53,738 nucleotides of DNA. It comes from Pseudomonadota bacterium. GTDB lineage: Bacteria > Pseudomonadota > Gammaproteobacteria > Steroidobacterales > Steroidobacteraceae. Shown here piece by piece: positions 1-10,337 of this stretch. Position numbers and translations under genes: made by a program. Below the pieces are notes generated by a model. That model made no database searches. It worked only from the letters and a program-made list of their open reading frames with translations, and was not told the origin of the DNA. Location of the stretch: contig JANXZZ010000302.1 of assembly GCA_025355245.1 (NCBI GenBank), positions 1 to 53,738 on the forward strand. Reading direction: 5' to 3'. How positions within the stretch are numbered: position 1 is the stretch's first letter; every line of letters starts with the position of its first letter.

Positions 1-374
1 AGCGCCCGCGCGGCGTTGAGCGCCGCCTGCACGTCGCGCGCCGCACCGTCGATGTCGCGGTTGAGGTCGAACTGCAGCGTGATGTTGGTCGAGCCCAGCG
101 AACTTTGCGAGGTGAGCTCCGTGACGCCGGCGATCCGGCCGAGGGAACGCTCGAGCGGCGTCGCGACCGTGGCCGCCATCGTCTCCGGGCTCGCCCCCGG
201 CAAGCTCGCCCGCACGTTGATCGTTGGCACGTCGACCTGCGGCAGCGCCGACACCGGCAAGCCGAGGAAGGCGATGACGCCTGCAAGGCCGATGCCGATC
301 GTCAACAGCGTCGTCGCGACCGGCCGGTCGATGAACGGCTTCGAGATGCTGGCAACGGCTGCCGCGGCCTTCAT
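1..374 (-). CDS. mdtC: RND efflux permease MdtC, N-terminal fragment (cut by window edge)
   Basis: Reading the minus strand from the ATG at 374 gives about 124 residues with the start of an RND inner-membrane pump: a first membrane helix after a [11 protein letters not shown] stretch, then the porter-domain start with [21 protein letters not shown] and a [10 protein letters not shown] stretch. This matches the MdtC subunit more closely than MdtB. The ATG overlaps the stop of the upstream mdtB gene (ATGA), so the two are translationally coupled. MdtB and MdtC form a mixed trimer that exports drugs and bile salts using the proton gradient. The rest lies outside the window. Identity is firm; substrate is inferred from family. 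Confidence 0.9.
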   Translation of the reverse strand, partial: MKAAAAVASISKPFIDRPVATTLLTIGIGLAGVIAFLGLPVSALPQVDVPTINVRASLPGASPETMAATVATPLERSLGRIAGVTELTSQSSLGSTNITLQFDLNRDIDGAARDVQAALNAARA

Positions 375-3300
375 GGGGCGGAGGCCTCGGGTAGCGGCTG
401 CTCCGGCGCGCCGCCACGCAGGCGCCGGGCGAGCGCATCGAACTCGAGATAGATGACCGGCGTCGTGAACAGCGTCAGCAGCTGGCTGAAAAGGAGTCCG
501 CCGACCATCGTGAGGCCGAGCGGATGCCGGAGCTCCGCACCCACGCCCCAGCCGAGCATCAGCGGCAGCGCGCCCGCGAGCGCCGCAACCGTCGTCATCA
601 GGATTGGCCGCAGGCGCAGCAGGCAAGCCTGGTAGATCGCCTCCTCCGGCGACTTGCCCTCCTCGCGTTCGGCTGCGAGCGCGAAGTCGATCATCATGAT
701 CGCGTTCTTCTTCACGATGCCGATCAGCAGCACGATGCCGATGATCGCGATGATGCCGAGATCGTTGCCGCTCAACAGCAGCGCGAGCAGCGCGCCTATG
801 CCGGCGGACGGCAACGTCGAGAGGATCGTGACCGGGTGTACGTAGCTCTCGTAGAGGACGCCGAGCACGATGTACATCGTCACGATCGCCGCGATCAGCA
901 GCCACACCGTACTCGACAGCGAGCCCTCGAAGGCGAGCGCCGCGCCCTGGAAGCTGGTGGCGATGCTGGCCGGGATCTTGAGGTCGGTCTCGGCAGTGCG
1001 GATCGCCTGCACCGCCTTGCCCAGCGACACGCCGCGGGCGAGGTTGAACGAGATCGTCGCGGCTGGAAACTGCCCCAGGTGGCTGATCTGCAGCGGCGTC
1101 GTGCGTTCGCTCACGTGCGCGACCGTTGACAGCTGCACCGGCCCCGCGAGCCCCGCGACGTAGAGGGAGGCGAGCGACGCGGGCCCGGTCGAGTCCTGCG
1201 GCCGCGCCTCGAGCACGACCCGATAGGTGTTCGCCTGGGTGAAGATCGTCAACACCAGGCGCTGCCCGTAGGCGTCGTAGAGCGCGTTGTCGATGCCCGC
1301 AACGGTGACGCCGAGGCGGCTCGCGGTCGCGCGGTCGATGTCGACGTAGGCCTGCAATCCCTGGTCCTGCACGTCGCTCGCGACGTCGGCGAGCCCATCG
1401 ACCGTTTTCAGCTTCTCTACAAGGCGGTTGACCCAGGTCGAGAGCTCGGTGCCGTCCGCGTCCTCGAGCGTGAACTGGTACTGCGTGCGCGACACGCGGT
1501 CCTCGATCGTCAGGTCCTGCACGGGCTGCAGGTAGAGGGTGATGCCGGTGACCTTGGCGGCCCGTTGGCCGAGCTCGGCCATGAGCCCCACGAGGTCGCT
1601 GCTGCGCTCGCCGTGCGGCTTGAGCTGGATCTGCAGCCGCCCGCTGTTGAGCGTCGCATTCACGCCGTCGACGCCGATGATCGAGGAGATGCTCTCGACC
1701 GCGGGGTCCGCGAGCAGCGCCTCGGCGACCGCCTGCTGGCGCTCCGCCATCGCGGCGAAGGAGATTGACTGCGGCGCGTCGGTGAGGCCCTGCAGCGCGC
1801 CGGTGTCCTGCAGCGGAAAAAAGCCCTTCGGCACGAAGATGTAGAGGAGGATCGTCAGCACCAGCGTCCCGACCGCGACCCAGAGAGTTGTCCGCCGGTA
1901 CTGCAGCACGACCTTGAGCCACTTGCCGTAGCTCGCCGCGAGTGAGTCGAAGCCGGCGCCTATCCGGCGCAGCCACGGCGCCTCCTGGGCCGGGTCGTGG
2001 ATCTTGAGGAGGCGCGCGCACATCATCGGCGTCAGCGTCAGCGACACGATCGCGGAGATCACGATCGACACTGCGAGCGTGACCGCGAATTCCCGGAACA
2101 GGCGCCCGACCACCTCGCGCATGAAGAGCAGCGGTATCAGCACCGCGATCAGCGAAACCGTCAGCGAAATGATCGTGAAGCCGATCTGCCTCGAGCCCTT
2201 GAGGGCCGCCTCGAGCGGCGGGACACCCTCTTCTATATAGCGGGAGATGTTCTCGATCATCACGATCGCATCGTCGACCACAAAGCCGGTCGCGATCGTC
2301 AGCGCCATGATCGTCAGGTTGTTGATCGAGAAGCCGACGAGGTACATGACGCCGAAGGTGCCGACCAGTGACACCGGCACCACGATGCTCGGGATGATGG
2401 TCGCGCGGACGTTGCGCAGGAACAGGAAGATCACCAGCACGACGAGGCCGATCGAGAGCGCGAGCTCGAATTCGACGTCGTGCACGGAGGCGCGGATCGT
2501 GGTCGTTCGATCCGCGAGCACGGTCACCTGCAGCGCACCCGGGAGCGCCGCCTGCAGCTGCGGCAGCAGCGCGAGCATCCGGTTGACGGTCTGGATGACG
2601 TTGCTGCCGGGCTGGCGCTGGATGTTGAGGATGACGGCCGGGGTCGTCTTGCCGTTGATGCTGGCCCAGGCGGCGAGCTTGCTGTTCTCGGCATCGTCGA
2701 TGACCTGGCCCACGTCGGTCAGGCGGATCGCCGAGCCGTTCTTGTAGGCGAGCACCAGCCGCCGGTACTCGTCGGCGGTGCGCAGCTGGTCGTTGGCATC
2801 GAGCGTCGAGGCCTGGATGCTGCCGTCGAAGCTGCCCTTGGCCTGGTTGACGTTCTGGTTGCCGACCGCGGTGCGCACGTCCTCGAGCGTGAGGCCCGAG
2901 GCCGCGAGCGCGACCGGGTTGATCTGCACGCGCACCGCGGGCCGCTGTCCGCCGCCGATCGACACGAGCCCGACGCCGGACACCTCGGAGAGCTTCTGCG
3001 CGAGCCGCGTGTCGACGTAGTCCTCGACGGCCGGCAACGGCAAGGTCGCGGAGGTCACCGCGAGCGTCAGGATCGGCGCGTCCGCGGGATTGACCTTCGC
3101 GTACACCGGCGGCATCGGCAGGTCGGTCGGCAGGAACGACCCCGCGGCGTTGATCGCCGCCTGCACTTCCTGCTCGGCGACATCGAGGGTGAGGTCGAGG
3201 GTGAACTTGAGCGTGATGACCGACGCGCCGCCCGAGCTCGTCGAGGACATCTGCAGGAGGCCGGGGACCTGGCCGAACTGGCGTTCGAGCGGCGCTGTGA

Positions 3301-3487
3301 TCGCGGAGGTCATCACGTCGGGGCTCGCGCCCGGATAGAGCGTGGTGATCTCGATGGTGGGGTAGTCGACCTCGGGAAGCGCCGACACCGAAAGCCCGAA
3401 GTAGCCCATTGCGCCTGCGAGCACGACCGCGAGCATGGTCAGCGAGGTCGCGACCGGTCGCAGGATGAACAGGCGTGACGGATTCAC
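371..3487 (-). CDS. mdtB: RND efflux permease MdtB
   Basis: A 1038-residue RND pump, the normal length for MdtB. It opens with [15 protein letters not shown], the first helix, and an [19 protein letters not shown] porter stretch; the helix-4 proton-relay pair is present in [13 protein letters not shown] near residue 405, and the second half repeats the fold with [19 protein letters not shown]. It is predicted to sit in the inner membrane as part of an MdtB/MdtC trimer with the periplasmic adaptor encoded just upstream. The start is GTG at 3487, overlapping the adaptor stop (GTGA); an ATGA overlap links it to mdtC downstream. No TolC-like gene is in the window. The family exports novobiocin, bile salts and similar compounds; substrate here is inference. 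Confidence 0.93.
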   Translation of the reverse strand: MNPSRLFILRPVATSLTMLAVVLAGAMGYFGLSVSALPEVDYPTIEITTLYPGASPDVMTSAITAPLERQFGQVPGLLQMSSTSSGGASVITLKFTLDLTLDVAEQEVQAAINAAGSFLPTDLPMPPVYAKVNPADAPILTLAVTSATLPLPAVEDYVDTRLAQKLSEVSGVGLVSIGGGQRPAVRVQINPVALAASGLTLEDVRTAVGNQNVNQAKGSFDGSIQASTLDANDQLRTADEYRRLVLAYKNGSAIRLTDVGQVIDDAENSKLAAWASINGKTTPAVILNIQRQPGSNVIQTVNRMLALLPQLQAALPGALQVTVLADRTTTIRASVHDVEFELALSIGLVVLVIFLFLRNVRATIIPSIVVPVSLVGTFGVMYLVGFSINNLTIMALTIATGFVVDDAIVMIENISRYIEEGVPPLEAALKGSRQIGFTIISLTVSLIAVLIPLLFMREVVGRLFREFAVTLAVSIVISAIVSLTLTPMMCARLLKIHDPAQEAPWLRRIGAGFDSLAASYGKWLKVVLQYRRTTLWVAVGTLVLTILLYIFVPKGFFPLQDTGALQGLTDAPQSISFAAMAERQQAVAEALLADPAVESISSIIGVDGVNATLNSGRLQIQLKPHGERSSDLVGLMAELGQRAAKVTGITLYLQPVQDLTIEDRVSRTQYQFTLEDADGTELSTWVNRLVEKLKTVDGLADVASDVQDQGLQAYVDIDRATASRLGVTVAGIDNALYDAYGQRLVLTIFTQANTYRVVLEARPQDSTGPASLASLYVAGLAGPVQLSTVAHVSERTTPLQISHLGQFPAATISFNLARGVSLGKAVQAIRTAETDLKIPASIATSFQGAALAFEGSLSSTVWLLIAAIVTMYIVLGVLYESYVHPVTILSTLPSAGIGALLALLLSGNDLGIIAIIGIVLLIGIVKKNAIMMIDFALAAEREEGKSPEEAIYQACLLRLRPILMTTVAALAGALPLMLGWGVGAELRHPLGLTMVGGLLFSQLLTLFTTPVIYLEFDALARRLRGGAPEQPLPEASAP

Positions 3488-4818
3488 TGGTTGGAGCCAC
3501 CCGTGTCCGGGCGGCGCCGTTTAGCGGTCGCCGGTTCCTTGTTGTCGGCCGCCGCGGCCGCAGGCGCCTTGGCGGCCGGAGCGGCCGGCGCCGCGGCGCT
3601 GTCGGTGCCCGCCTTGCCCTTCCACTGACCCTTGCCGCGCGTGCCGCCGGCCGGGGCGGCGGGCGCGTCGACCGCGGCCTCGATCTTGGCGCCGTCCTTG
3701 AGCTTGTCGGTGCCCTCGATGACGACCTGCTCGCCGGGCTTGAGCCCGGCGGTCACCGCGACGAAGTCCGTGTGCACGATCCCGAGCGTGAGCTTGCGGA
3801 CCGTGACCGTCGAGTCGGCGTTGGCGACGTAGACGAAGGTGCCGGGCGTGCCGCGCTGCACGGAAGTCGCCGGAATCAGCGTCTGGTTTTCGAGCGTGGC
3901 GAGGGTGATGCGCGCGTTTACGAACTGGTTTGGAAACAGCGCGCCGTCGGCGTTGTCGTAGAGCGCCTTCAGCTTCACGGTGCTGGTCGTCGAGTCGACG
4001 ACGTTGTCGGCGCTCTCGAGCGTGCCGTGCGCGAGCACCGTCTTGCCGTCGCGGTCGAAGGCGTCGACGTTGAGCGTGGCCCCCGACTTCCAGCGCCGCT
4101 GGATGTCGGGGGCGCTGTCGGCCGGCACCGCGAACACGACGTTGATGGGTTGCGTCTGCGTCATGACCACGAGACCGTTCGTATCCGCCGCGTGCACCAC
4201 GTTGCCGACGTCGACCTGCCTGAGGCCGACGCGACCGGAGATCGGCGCCGTGACCTTGGTCCAGTCGAGCTGCAGGCGTGCGTTCGCGACTGCGCCGCGA
4301 TCGGTCTGCACGGTGCCGCTGTACTGGCGCACGAGCGCGGCCTGGTCGTCGACCTGCTGCTTGGCGATCGAGTCCTGCGCAAGCAGGACCTGGTAGCGGT
4401 CGAGATCGCTCCTCGCGCTCGACAGCAGCGCCTCGTCACGCTCAAGCGTGCCCTGTGCCTGCTCGAACGCGGCCGCAAAGGGGCGTGCGTCGATCTCGGC
4501 GAGCACGGCTCCGGTCCTGACCTCGTGGCCTTCCTGGAAGTTGATGCGCTCGAGGAGGCCGTCGACGCGCGTGTGGACGATCGCGGTATTCCTCGCGGTC
4601 ACCGTGCCGAGCGCATCGATCGTGACGTCGATGCTGCCGCTGCGCGCGGCGACCGTCCGGACCGGGACCGGCATGCCCGCACCGCGCCCGCCGCGGCCAC
4701 CGCCGGGGCCGTTTTGCGCGCCCGGCAGGGGGTCTCGCCAGCGGGTGATGTAGATGACGGTCGCGAGCGCGGCGACCACGAGGATGACGCCGACTATCAG
4801 CTTGGGCCGCCTGGACAC
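3484..4818 (-). CDS. mdtA: RND periplasmic adaptor (membrane fusion protein) MdtA
   Basis: Membrane fusion protein that joins the inner-membrane pump to an outer-membrane channel. One N-terminal helix ([18 protein letters not shown]) anchors it; then come a lipoyl half-domain ([19 protein letters not shown]), a coiled-coil hairpin, the second lipoyl half ([20 protein letters not shown]) and beta-barrel domains. The tail after about residue 375 is rich in Ala, Pro, Lys and Gly. The frame is open back to a TTG at 4860, but GTG at 4818 has an AGGAG ten bases upstream and gives a normal 444-residue protein, so I chose it. It is the first gene of the mdtABC operon and is divergent from trkA across a 199-base gap. 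Confidence 0.88.
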   Translation of the reverse strand: MSRRPKLIVGVILVVAALATVIYITRWRDPLPGAQNGPGGGRGGRGAGMPVPVRTVAARSGSIDVTIDALGTVTARNTAIVHTRVDGLLERINFQEGHEVRTGAVLAEIDARPFAAAFEQAQGTLERDEALLSSARSDLDRYQVLLAQDSIAKQQVDDQAALVRQYSGTVQTDRGAVANARLQLDWTKVTAPISGRVGLRQVDVGNVVHAADTNGLVVMTQTQPINVVFAVPADSAPDIQRRWKSGATLNVDAFDRDGKTVLAHGTLESADNVVDSTTSTVKLKALYDNADGALFPNQFVNARITLATLENQTLIPATSVQRGTPGTFVYVANADSTVTVRKLTLGIVHTDFVAVTAGLKPGEQVVIEGTDKLKDGAKIEAAVDAPAAPAGGTRGKGQWKGKAGTDSAAAPAAPAAKAPAAAAADNKEPATAKRRRPDTGGSNQ

Positions 4819-5017
4819 GGGGATTGGGCTCCTGTCAGCACGGCCTTTTTGGCCATGCAAAAATGCTCGGTATTGTCCTACAAGTAGCGTAGCCGGCCCG
4901 TCAGCCGGCTGGCAAAGTCGTGCAAAGATCCCCCCTACACGGGGCGCCGGCGCGCCAAAAAGGGGCGTCCGTGCCGGCCTGATAGACTGCTCGCTACGGA
5001 TTCATGCGTGTGATCCC

Positions 5018-6397
5018 TTGAAAATCATCATCCTCGGCGCGGGTCAAGTCGGCCGCACGGCTGCCTACCACCTGTCGCGGGAGGAGGCGAACGAGGTCAC
5101 GGTCGTCGATTCGGACGACGGGGTCCTCCGGGACCTGCAGGACCGCCTCGACATCCGCACCGTGAGCGGCAATGCCGCCAGTCCCTCGGTGCTCGAGGCC
5201 GCCGGCTGCGCCGACGCGAACCTGCTGGTCGCGCTCACCAACAGCGACGAAGTGAACATGGTGGCGTGCCACGTCGCCTGGACGCTCTTCAAGACGCCGA
5301 CCAAGATCGCGCGCATCCGCGGGGCCGCCTACGCGGCGCGGCCGGAGCTCTTCTCCGAAGGCGCCGGCTTCGCCGTCGACGTGTGGATCAGTCCCGAGCA
5401 GCTGGTAACGGAGTACGTAGAGCAGCTCATCAACTACCCGGGCGCGCTGCAGGTGGTCGACTTCGCCGAGGGACGCGTGCGCCTGGTCGGCGTCAGGGCC
5501 GTAGAGGGCGGGCTGCTGGTCGGCCAGCCGCTCCACAACCTCGGCCAGCACTTGCGGGACGTCGAGGCGCGGGTAGCCGCGATCTACCGCAAGGGCCGCA
5601 GCATCAAGCCCGAGGGCGACACCGTGATCGAGCCGGGCGACGAGGTGTTCTTCGTCGCCGCGCGCGAGGACATCCGCGTGGTCATGAGCGAGCTTCGCAA
5701 GCTCGAGGCGCCGATGAAGCGACTCGTGATCGCCGGCGCCGGCAACATCGGCATCCGTCTCGCTCAGGCGCTCGAGACGCGCAACCAGGTGAAACTGATC
5801 GAACGCGACTCGAAGCGCGCCCGGCACGCCTCGGAGATCCTGAGGAACACCATCGTGCTGCAGGGCGATGCTTCCGACGAGGAGCTCCTGCTCGAGGAGA
5901 ACGTCGACAGCGCCGATGCGTTCATCGCGGTCACGAACGCCGAGGAAGCCAACATCCTCTCCTCGATGCTCGCCAAGCGACTCGGCTGCCACAAGGTGAT
6001 GGCGCTCATCAACAAACCCTCGTACGCGGAGCTCATGGAGAGCGATCGCATCGACATCGCGATCTCGCCCCAGACGATTACGATCGGATCGCTGCTCGCG
6101 CACGTCCGGCGCGGCGATGTCGCGAAGGTGCATTCGCTGCGCCGTGGCGCGGCCGAGGCGATCGAGGCGATCGCGCACGGCGACCAGGAGACCTCGAAGG
6201 TGGTCGGCCGCAAGATCGACGAGATCAAGCTGCCGGAGGGCACGACGATCGGCGCGGTGGTCCGCGGCGAGGAGGTCATCATGCCGCACCACGACACCGT
6301 GGTCACCGAAGGCGACCACGTGATCCTGTTCCTCACCGACCGCCGACACGTCGAGGCCGTGGAGAAGCTGTTCCAGGCCGGCGTTTCGTTCATCTAG
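5018..6397 (+). CDS. trkA: Trk potassium uptake regulatory subunit TrkA
   Basis: Cytoplasmic NAD(H)-binding subunit that gates the TrkH potassium channel. It has two RCK repeats: the first begins at once with ILGAGQVGRTAAYHL, the second near residue 230 with VIAGAGNIGIRLAQAL, each a Rossmann nucleotide-binding loop followed by an RCK-C domain. The open frame runs further upstream, but homology begins at KIIILGAGQ, so the TTG at 5018 is the start; this gives 459 residues, matching the usual 458. I see no clear ribosome binding site before it. trkH follows 23 bases downstream on the same strand, so the two likely form one operon. Confidence 0.93.
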   Translation: MKIIILGAGQVGRTAAYHLSREEANEVTVVDSDDGVLRDLQDRLDIRTVSGNAASPSVLEAAGCADANLLVALTNSDEVNMVACHVAWTLFKTPTKIARIRGAAYAARPELFSEGAGFAVDVWISPEQLVTEYVEQLINYPGALQVVDFAEGRVRLVGVRAVEGGLLVGQPLHNLGQHLRDVEARVAAIYRKGRSIKPEGDTVIEPGDEVFFVAAREDIRVVMSELRKLEAPMKRLVIAGAGNIGIRLAQALETRNQVKLIERDSKRARHASEILRNTIVLQGDASDEELLLEENVDSADAFIAVTNAEEANILSSMLAKRLGCHKVMALINKPSYAELMESDRIDIAISPQTITIGSLLAHVRRGDVAKVHSLRRGAAEAIEAIAHGDQETSKVVGRKIDEIKLPEGTTIGAVVRGEEVIMPHHDTVVTEGDHVILFLTDRRHVEAVEKLFQAGVSFI

Positions 6398-6420
6398 CTT
6401 TCTTGGCGCGGCCGACACCC

Positions 6421-7872
6421 ATGCAACTGTCGATGATCCAGCGGATCCTCGGGCTGATCGTCACGATGTTCAGCCTGACCATGCTGCCGTCAATCGGCGT
6501 GTCATTCGCCTACGACGACGGCCAGTGGCAGCCCTTCGCGCTCGCGTTCGCGATCCTGCTGTCGGTCGGCGTGCTGACGTGGATCCCGGTGCGGCGGGTC
6601 GAGCGCGACCTCAGGCTGCGCGACGGCTTCCTGGTGGTGGCGCTGTTCTGGATGGTGCTCGGGATCGCCGGCGCCCTGCCCTTCGTGCTCGGCGAGCTGC
6701 CGCGGCTCGGCTTCACCGACGCGGTATTCGAATCGGTCGCCGGCATCACGACCACGAGCGCCACCGTCCTCGTCGGGCTCGATCACCTGCCAAAATCGAT
6801 CCTCTGGTACCGCCAGGAACTGCAGTGGCTCGGCGGCCTCGGCGTGATCGTGCTCGCGGTCGCGCTGTTCCCGGTGCTCGGCATCGGCGGCATGCAGCTC
6901 TACAAGGCGGAGGCACCGGGGCCGGTCAAGGACGAGAAGCTGACGCCGCGCATAACGCAGACCGCGCGCGCGCTCGGCGGCGTGTACGTGCTGCTGACGG
7001 CGGCCTGCGTTGGCGCCTACGCGCTCGCCGGCATGGATTCCTTCGATGCCTTCGCGTACGCCTTTTCGACCGTGTCGACCGGCGGCTTCTCGCCCTACGA
7101 CGCCGGGCTCGGCCACTTCCACTCCTACGCGATCGACAGCGTCGCGATCGTTTTCATGTTCCTCGGTGCGACCAACTTCGCGCTCCACTTCCTCGTCTGG
7201 CGCAGCAAGGATTCCGCGGCGTACGTAGGCGATCCGCAGTTCCGCGCATATCTTTATTTCACGCTCGCGATGATCGCGCTCGTAACGGGCTACCTGCTCG
7301 CGACCGGGACCACGACCTCGCCGGGCGAAGCGCTGCACAACGGCGCGCTCGGGGTCGTGTCGATGCTGACGACAACCGGCTTTGCCGGTACCGGCTTCGC
7401 GGTGTGGCCCGGCATGCTGCCGGCGCTGCTGGTGCTGCTCACGTTCGTCGGCGGTTGCGCGGGATCGACGGCCGGCGGCATGAAGATCATTCGCTGGCAG
7501 CTGGTGCTGATGCAGGCGCAGCGCGAACTCATGCGCCTCGTCCATCCGAGCGCGGCGCTACCGGTCAAATTTGCCGAAAAGGTCGTGCCCGGCCGGATAC
7601 TCGCGGCGGTCACCGGCTTCTTTGCGATCTATCTCGTGCTGTTCGCGCTCATGATGCTGTTCGTGATGGCGGCGGGCCTCGACCTCATGTCGGCGTGGTC
7701 GGCCGTCGCGGCCTGCATCAACAACTCGGGTCCCGGGCTCGGCGAAGTCGCCGCAAGCTTCAAGACCGTGCCCGACGCCGCGAAGTGGGTCTGCGTCGGC
7801 GCGATGCTGGTGGGCCGGCTCGAGGTCTTTACGCTGGTGGTGCTGTTCACGCCGACGTTCTGGCGCCACTGA
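6421..7872 (+). CDS. trkH: Trk potassium uptake channel subunit TrkH
   Basis: Integral membrane potassium channel subunit of 483 residues, exactly the usual TrkH length, starting at ATG 6421. The four pore loops of the TrkH/KtrB fold are visible: around VAGITTTSATVL, STVSTGGFSPYD, SMLTTTGFAGTG and ACINNSGPGLGE, each with the glycine-containing selectivity-filter pattern, separated by paired helices. It works with TrkA, the gene immediately upstream, to import potassium. Upstream in-frame sequence out of the TrkA region is only a shadow. The neighbour downstream is a convergent fumarase gene 15 bases away. Confidence 0.95.
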   Translation: MQLSMIQRILGLIVTMFSLTMLPSIGVSFAYDDGQWQPFALAFAILLSVGVLTWIPVRRVERDLRLRDGFLVVALFWMVLGIAGALPFVLGELPRLGFTDAVFESVAGITTTSATVLVGLDHLPKSILWYRQELQWLGGLGVIVLAVALFPVLGIGGMQLYKAEAPGPVKDEKLTPRITQTARALGGVYVLLTAACVGAYALAGMDSFDAFAYAFSTVSTGGFSPYDAGLGHFHSYAIDSVAIVFMFLGATNFALHFLVWRSKDSAAYVGDPQFRAYLYFTLAMIALVTGYLLATGTTTSPGEALHNGALGVVSMLTTTGFAGTGFAVWPGMLPALLVLLTFVGGCAGSTAGGMKIIRWQLVLMQAQRELMRLVHPSAALPVKFAEKVVPGRILAAVTGFFAIYLVLFALMMLFVMAAGLDLMSAWSAVAACINNSGPGLGEVAASFKTVPDAAKWVCVGAMLVGRLEVFTLVVLFTPTFWRH

Positions 7873-7887
7873 GACCGGCCATTCGGC

Positions 7888-9414
7888 CTACCGGTCGACC
7901 GCCACCGGAATTCCCCCGATCGTGCTGCGCCACTGGCGCGGCCCGGTCTCGTGCACGGACTCACCCTGCGAGTCGACCGCGACCGTCACCGGCATGTCCT
8001 TGACCTCGAACTCGTACACCGCCTCCATGCCGAGCTCCGCGAAGGCGATGACGCGGCTCGAGCGGATCGCCTTCGACACGAGGTAGGCCGCGCCACCGAC
8101 CGCGATCAGGTAGGCGCTCCGGTGGCGCTTGATGACCTCGATCGCCTCGGGCCCGCGCTCCGCCTTGCCGACCATCGCGAGGAGCCCGGCCTTGTCGAGC
8201 ATCGTCTCGGTGAACCGGTCCATGCGATTCGCGGTGGTCGGCCCCGCGGGGCCGACCGCCTCCGCGCCGACTGCATCGACCGGCCCGACGTAGTAGATGA
8301 CCCGATCCTTGAACGAGAGGCCCGCGGGCAGCGGCTGCCCGGAGTCGAGCAGCGCGCAGATGCGCTTGTGCGCGGCATCACGCCCCGTCAGGAACTTGCC
8401 GGACAGCAGCAGCCGCTCGCCCGGCTTCCAGCCGGCGACCTCGGCGCGCGTCAACCCGTCGAGCTGCACACGGCGCACGCCCGCATCGGGCGTCCACGAC
8501 ACCTTTGGCCAGGTCGCGAGGTCGGGCGGCTCGAGCCGCGCGGGCCCGCTGCCGTCGAGGTGGAAGTGAACGTGGCGCGTTGCCGCGCAGTTCGGGATCA
8601 CCGCGACGGGGAGCGAGGCGGCGTGCGTCGGGTAGTCGCGGATGCGCACGTCGAGCACGGTCGTGAGGCCGCCCAGGCCCTGCGCGCCGATGCCGAGTGC
8701 GTTGACGCGATCGAAGATCTCGATGCGCATCTCCTCGAGGCGCGTCGTCGGGCCGCGCGCCTTCAGCGCCGGCATGTCGATCGATTCCATCAGCGATTCT
8801 TTTGCGAGCAGCAGCGCCTTCTCGGCGCTGCCGCCGATGCCAATGCCAAGCATGCCCGGCGGGCACCAGCCGGCTCCCATCTCCGGGACCATCTCGAGCA
8901 CCCAGTCGGCGACTGAGTCCGAGGGGTTCAGCATCGCGAACATCGACTTGTTCTCGCTGCCGCCGCCCTTGGCCGCGACGGTGACGTCGACGCCCTCGCC
9001 CGGCACGAGTTCGACGTGCACGACGGCCGGCGTGTTGTCGCGCGTGTTGCCGCGCTTGCCGGCGGGATCGGCCACGATCGAGGCGCGCAGGCGGTTGTCG
9101 GGATCGAGGTACGCGCGGCGCACGCCGTCGTTGATCATGTCCTCGAGCGAACGGTTGGTGTCCCAGCGGACGTTCATGCCGACCTTCACGAAAGCGACCA
9201 CGATGCCGGTGTCCTGGCAGATCGGCCGGTGGCCTTCCGCGCACATCCTCGAGTTGGTCAGGATCTGCGCGATCGCGTCGCGCGCCGCGGGGCTCTTTTC
9301 GATTTCGTAGGCGCGGCCCATCGCGCCGATGAAGTCGGGCGAGTGGTAGTAGGAGATGTACTGCAGTGCATCGGCGACGCTGTCGATCAGGTCGCTTTCG
9401 CGAATGACGGCCAT
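7888..9414 (-). CDS. Fumarate hydratase, class I (4Fe-4S type)
   Basis: Reversible hydration of fumarate to malate in the citric acid cycle, using an oxygen-sensitive 4Fe-4S cluster. The protein is a fused alpha and beta domain enzyme of 508 residues. The three cluster cysteines are visible in HRPICQDTGI, GAGWCPPGMLG and IPNCAATRHVHF; the beta domain starts near residue 330 and carries the GRDAAHKR stretch and GPTTANRMD. Two in-frame ATGs exist (9420 and 9414); the AGGA motif is well spaced only from 9414, so I chose that. It stands alone between trkH (convergent) and the LytTR regulator, with 92 bases to the latter. Confidence 0.93.
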   Translation of the reverse strand: MAVIRESDLIDSVADALQYISYYHSPDFIGAMGRAYEIEKSPAARDAIAQILTNSRMCAEGHRPICQDTGIVVAFVKVGMNVRWDTNRSLEDMINDGVRRAYLDPDNRLRASIVADPAGKRGNTRDNTPAVVHVELVPGEGVDVTVAAKGGGSENKSMFAMLNPSDSVADWVLEMVPEMGAGWCPPGMLGIGIGGSAEKALLLAKESLMESIDMPALKARGPTTRLEEMRIEIFDRVNALGIGAQGLGGLTTVLDVRIRDYPTHAASLPVAVIPNCAATRHVHFHLDGSGPARLEPPDLATWPKVSWTPDAGVRRVQLDGLTRAEVAGWKPGERLLLSGKFLTGRDAAHKRICALLDSGQPLPAGLSFKDRVIYYVGPVDAVGAEAVGPAGPTTANRMDRFTETMLDKAGLLAMVGKAERGPEAIEVIKRHRSAYLIAVGGAAYLVSKAIRSSRVIAFAELGMEAVYEFEVKDMPVTVAVDSQGESVHETGPRQWRSTIGGIPVAVDR

Positions 9415-9485
9415 TGGCATTTCCTGGATGGCGCCGGCTGCGCAGCCAGCACTTTATCAGGCCGGCTCGCGAACGCGGGGGAGCC

Positions 9486-9502
9486 GGGGCGCGGCGCGCC
9501 CC
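9486..9502 (-). terminator. GC-only hairpin downstream of the LytTR regulator
   Basis: Perfect 7-base stem GGGGCGC / GCGCCCC with a GGC loop, 4 bases after the regulator stop on the minus strand. It lacks a T-run, so it may be a weak terminator or an mRNA 3' stabilising structure. Confidence 0.4.
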
Positions 9503-9506
9503 GCCG

Positions 9507-10337
9507 TCAGGCCCGGGAGCGCTCGCTGCCGTAGAGCAGGAGTTCGACCTTGTCGCGGTGCGTGCGCGACAGCTTGAGCTCCTGGCCGCCCTCGAGCGTC
9601 AGGAAATACTCGCCGTTGGCGTGCGGCCGGAGCTTGCGCACGCGCTTGAGGTTCACGATCGCGGAGCGGTGGATGCGCTGGAAGGCAGCCGGGTCGAGCG
9701 CGGCCTCGAGGTCCTTCATCGTGCCGCGCAGCACGTGGGTCTGCGTGCCCGCGTGCACGCACATGTAGTCGCCCGCCGCGTCGATCCAGTCGATCTCGGC
9801 GCTGCGCAGGCGCACGACCTCGCGGCCGGTGCGGATCGCGATGATCTCCGGGAAGCGGCTCGCCGGCGCCGTCACGCGGCTCAGCACCATTTCGGGGTCA
9901 AGCTCGCCAGCACCATGGACGTCGGCGAGCAAGCCGAGCATCCGTTCGCGCTGCTCGAGCGCCGCGCGCTCGGCGAGGTACTGGCGCACGCGCGCGAGGC
10001 AGTGCTCGAGGCGCGTGTCCTCTACCGGCTTCAGCAGGTAGTCGAGCGCGCGCGCCTCGAAGGCGTCGATCGCGTAGCGATCGAAGGCGGTCACGAACAC
10101 GACCACCGGCATCGAGTCCTGCGGCAGGCGGCTCAGCACGTCAAAGCCCGAGAGTCCCGGCATCTGGATGTCGAGGAACATCAGGTCGGGTTCGAGTTCC
10201 TGCACCTTCTCGATCGCCTCGCGGCCGTTCTCGCATTCCCCGACGATCTCGACGTCGGGCGCCGTCGCGAGCCTGAGCTCGAGTCCGCGCCGTGCGAGGC
10301 GTTCATCGTCAACGAGCAGCGTGCGAATCCGCGTCAA
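9507..10337 (-). CDS. LytTR-family response regulator (AlgR/LytR type)
   Basis: Two-domain transcription regulator of 276 residues. The receiver domain covers about residues 4-125 with acidic pair D10-D11, phospho-acceptor D56 in LMFLDIQMPG, the switch Thr in FVTAFD and Lys in LLKPVED. The C-terminal LytTR DNA-binding domain spans about 165-270 (WIDAAGDYMCVHAG, FQRIHRSAIVNLKRV). The start is a TTG at 10337 overlapping the stop of the kinase gene upstream (TTGA), so the pair is coupled. The match resembles AlgR of pseudomonads, which controls surface and twitching functions, but targets here are unknown. A sequence resembling the AlgR site lies upstream of the kinase at 11519. Confidence 0.88.
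   Translation of the reverse strand: MTRIRTLLVDDERLARRGLELRLATAPDVEIVGECENGREAIEKVQELEPDLMFLDIQMPGLSGFDVLSRLPQDSMPVVVFVTAFDRYAIDAFEARALDYLLKPVEDTRLEHCLARVRQYLAERAALEQRERMLGLLADVHGAGELDPEMVLSRVTAPASRFPEIIAIRTGREVVRLRSAEIDWIDAAGDYMCVHAGTQTHVLRGTMKDLEAALDPAAFQRIHRSAIVNLKRVRKLRPHANGEYFLTLEGGQELKLSRTHRDKVELLLYGSERSRA

Noticed and set aside
2480..4887. Long open frames on the plus strand opposite mdtB and mdtA (332 and 470 codons)
   Set aside because: Rich in Arg, Gly, Asp and His with no recognisable domain, they mirror the codon bias of the opposite genes. Typical antisense shadows in high-GC DNA.
5266..8003. Plus-strand frames of 868 and 492 codons through trkA and trkH
   Set aside because: The 868-codon frame only contains trkH at its end; the rest is an arginine-rich shadow of trkA. 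The other is wholly a shadow.
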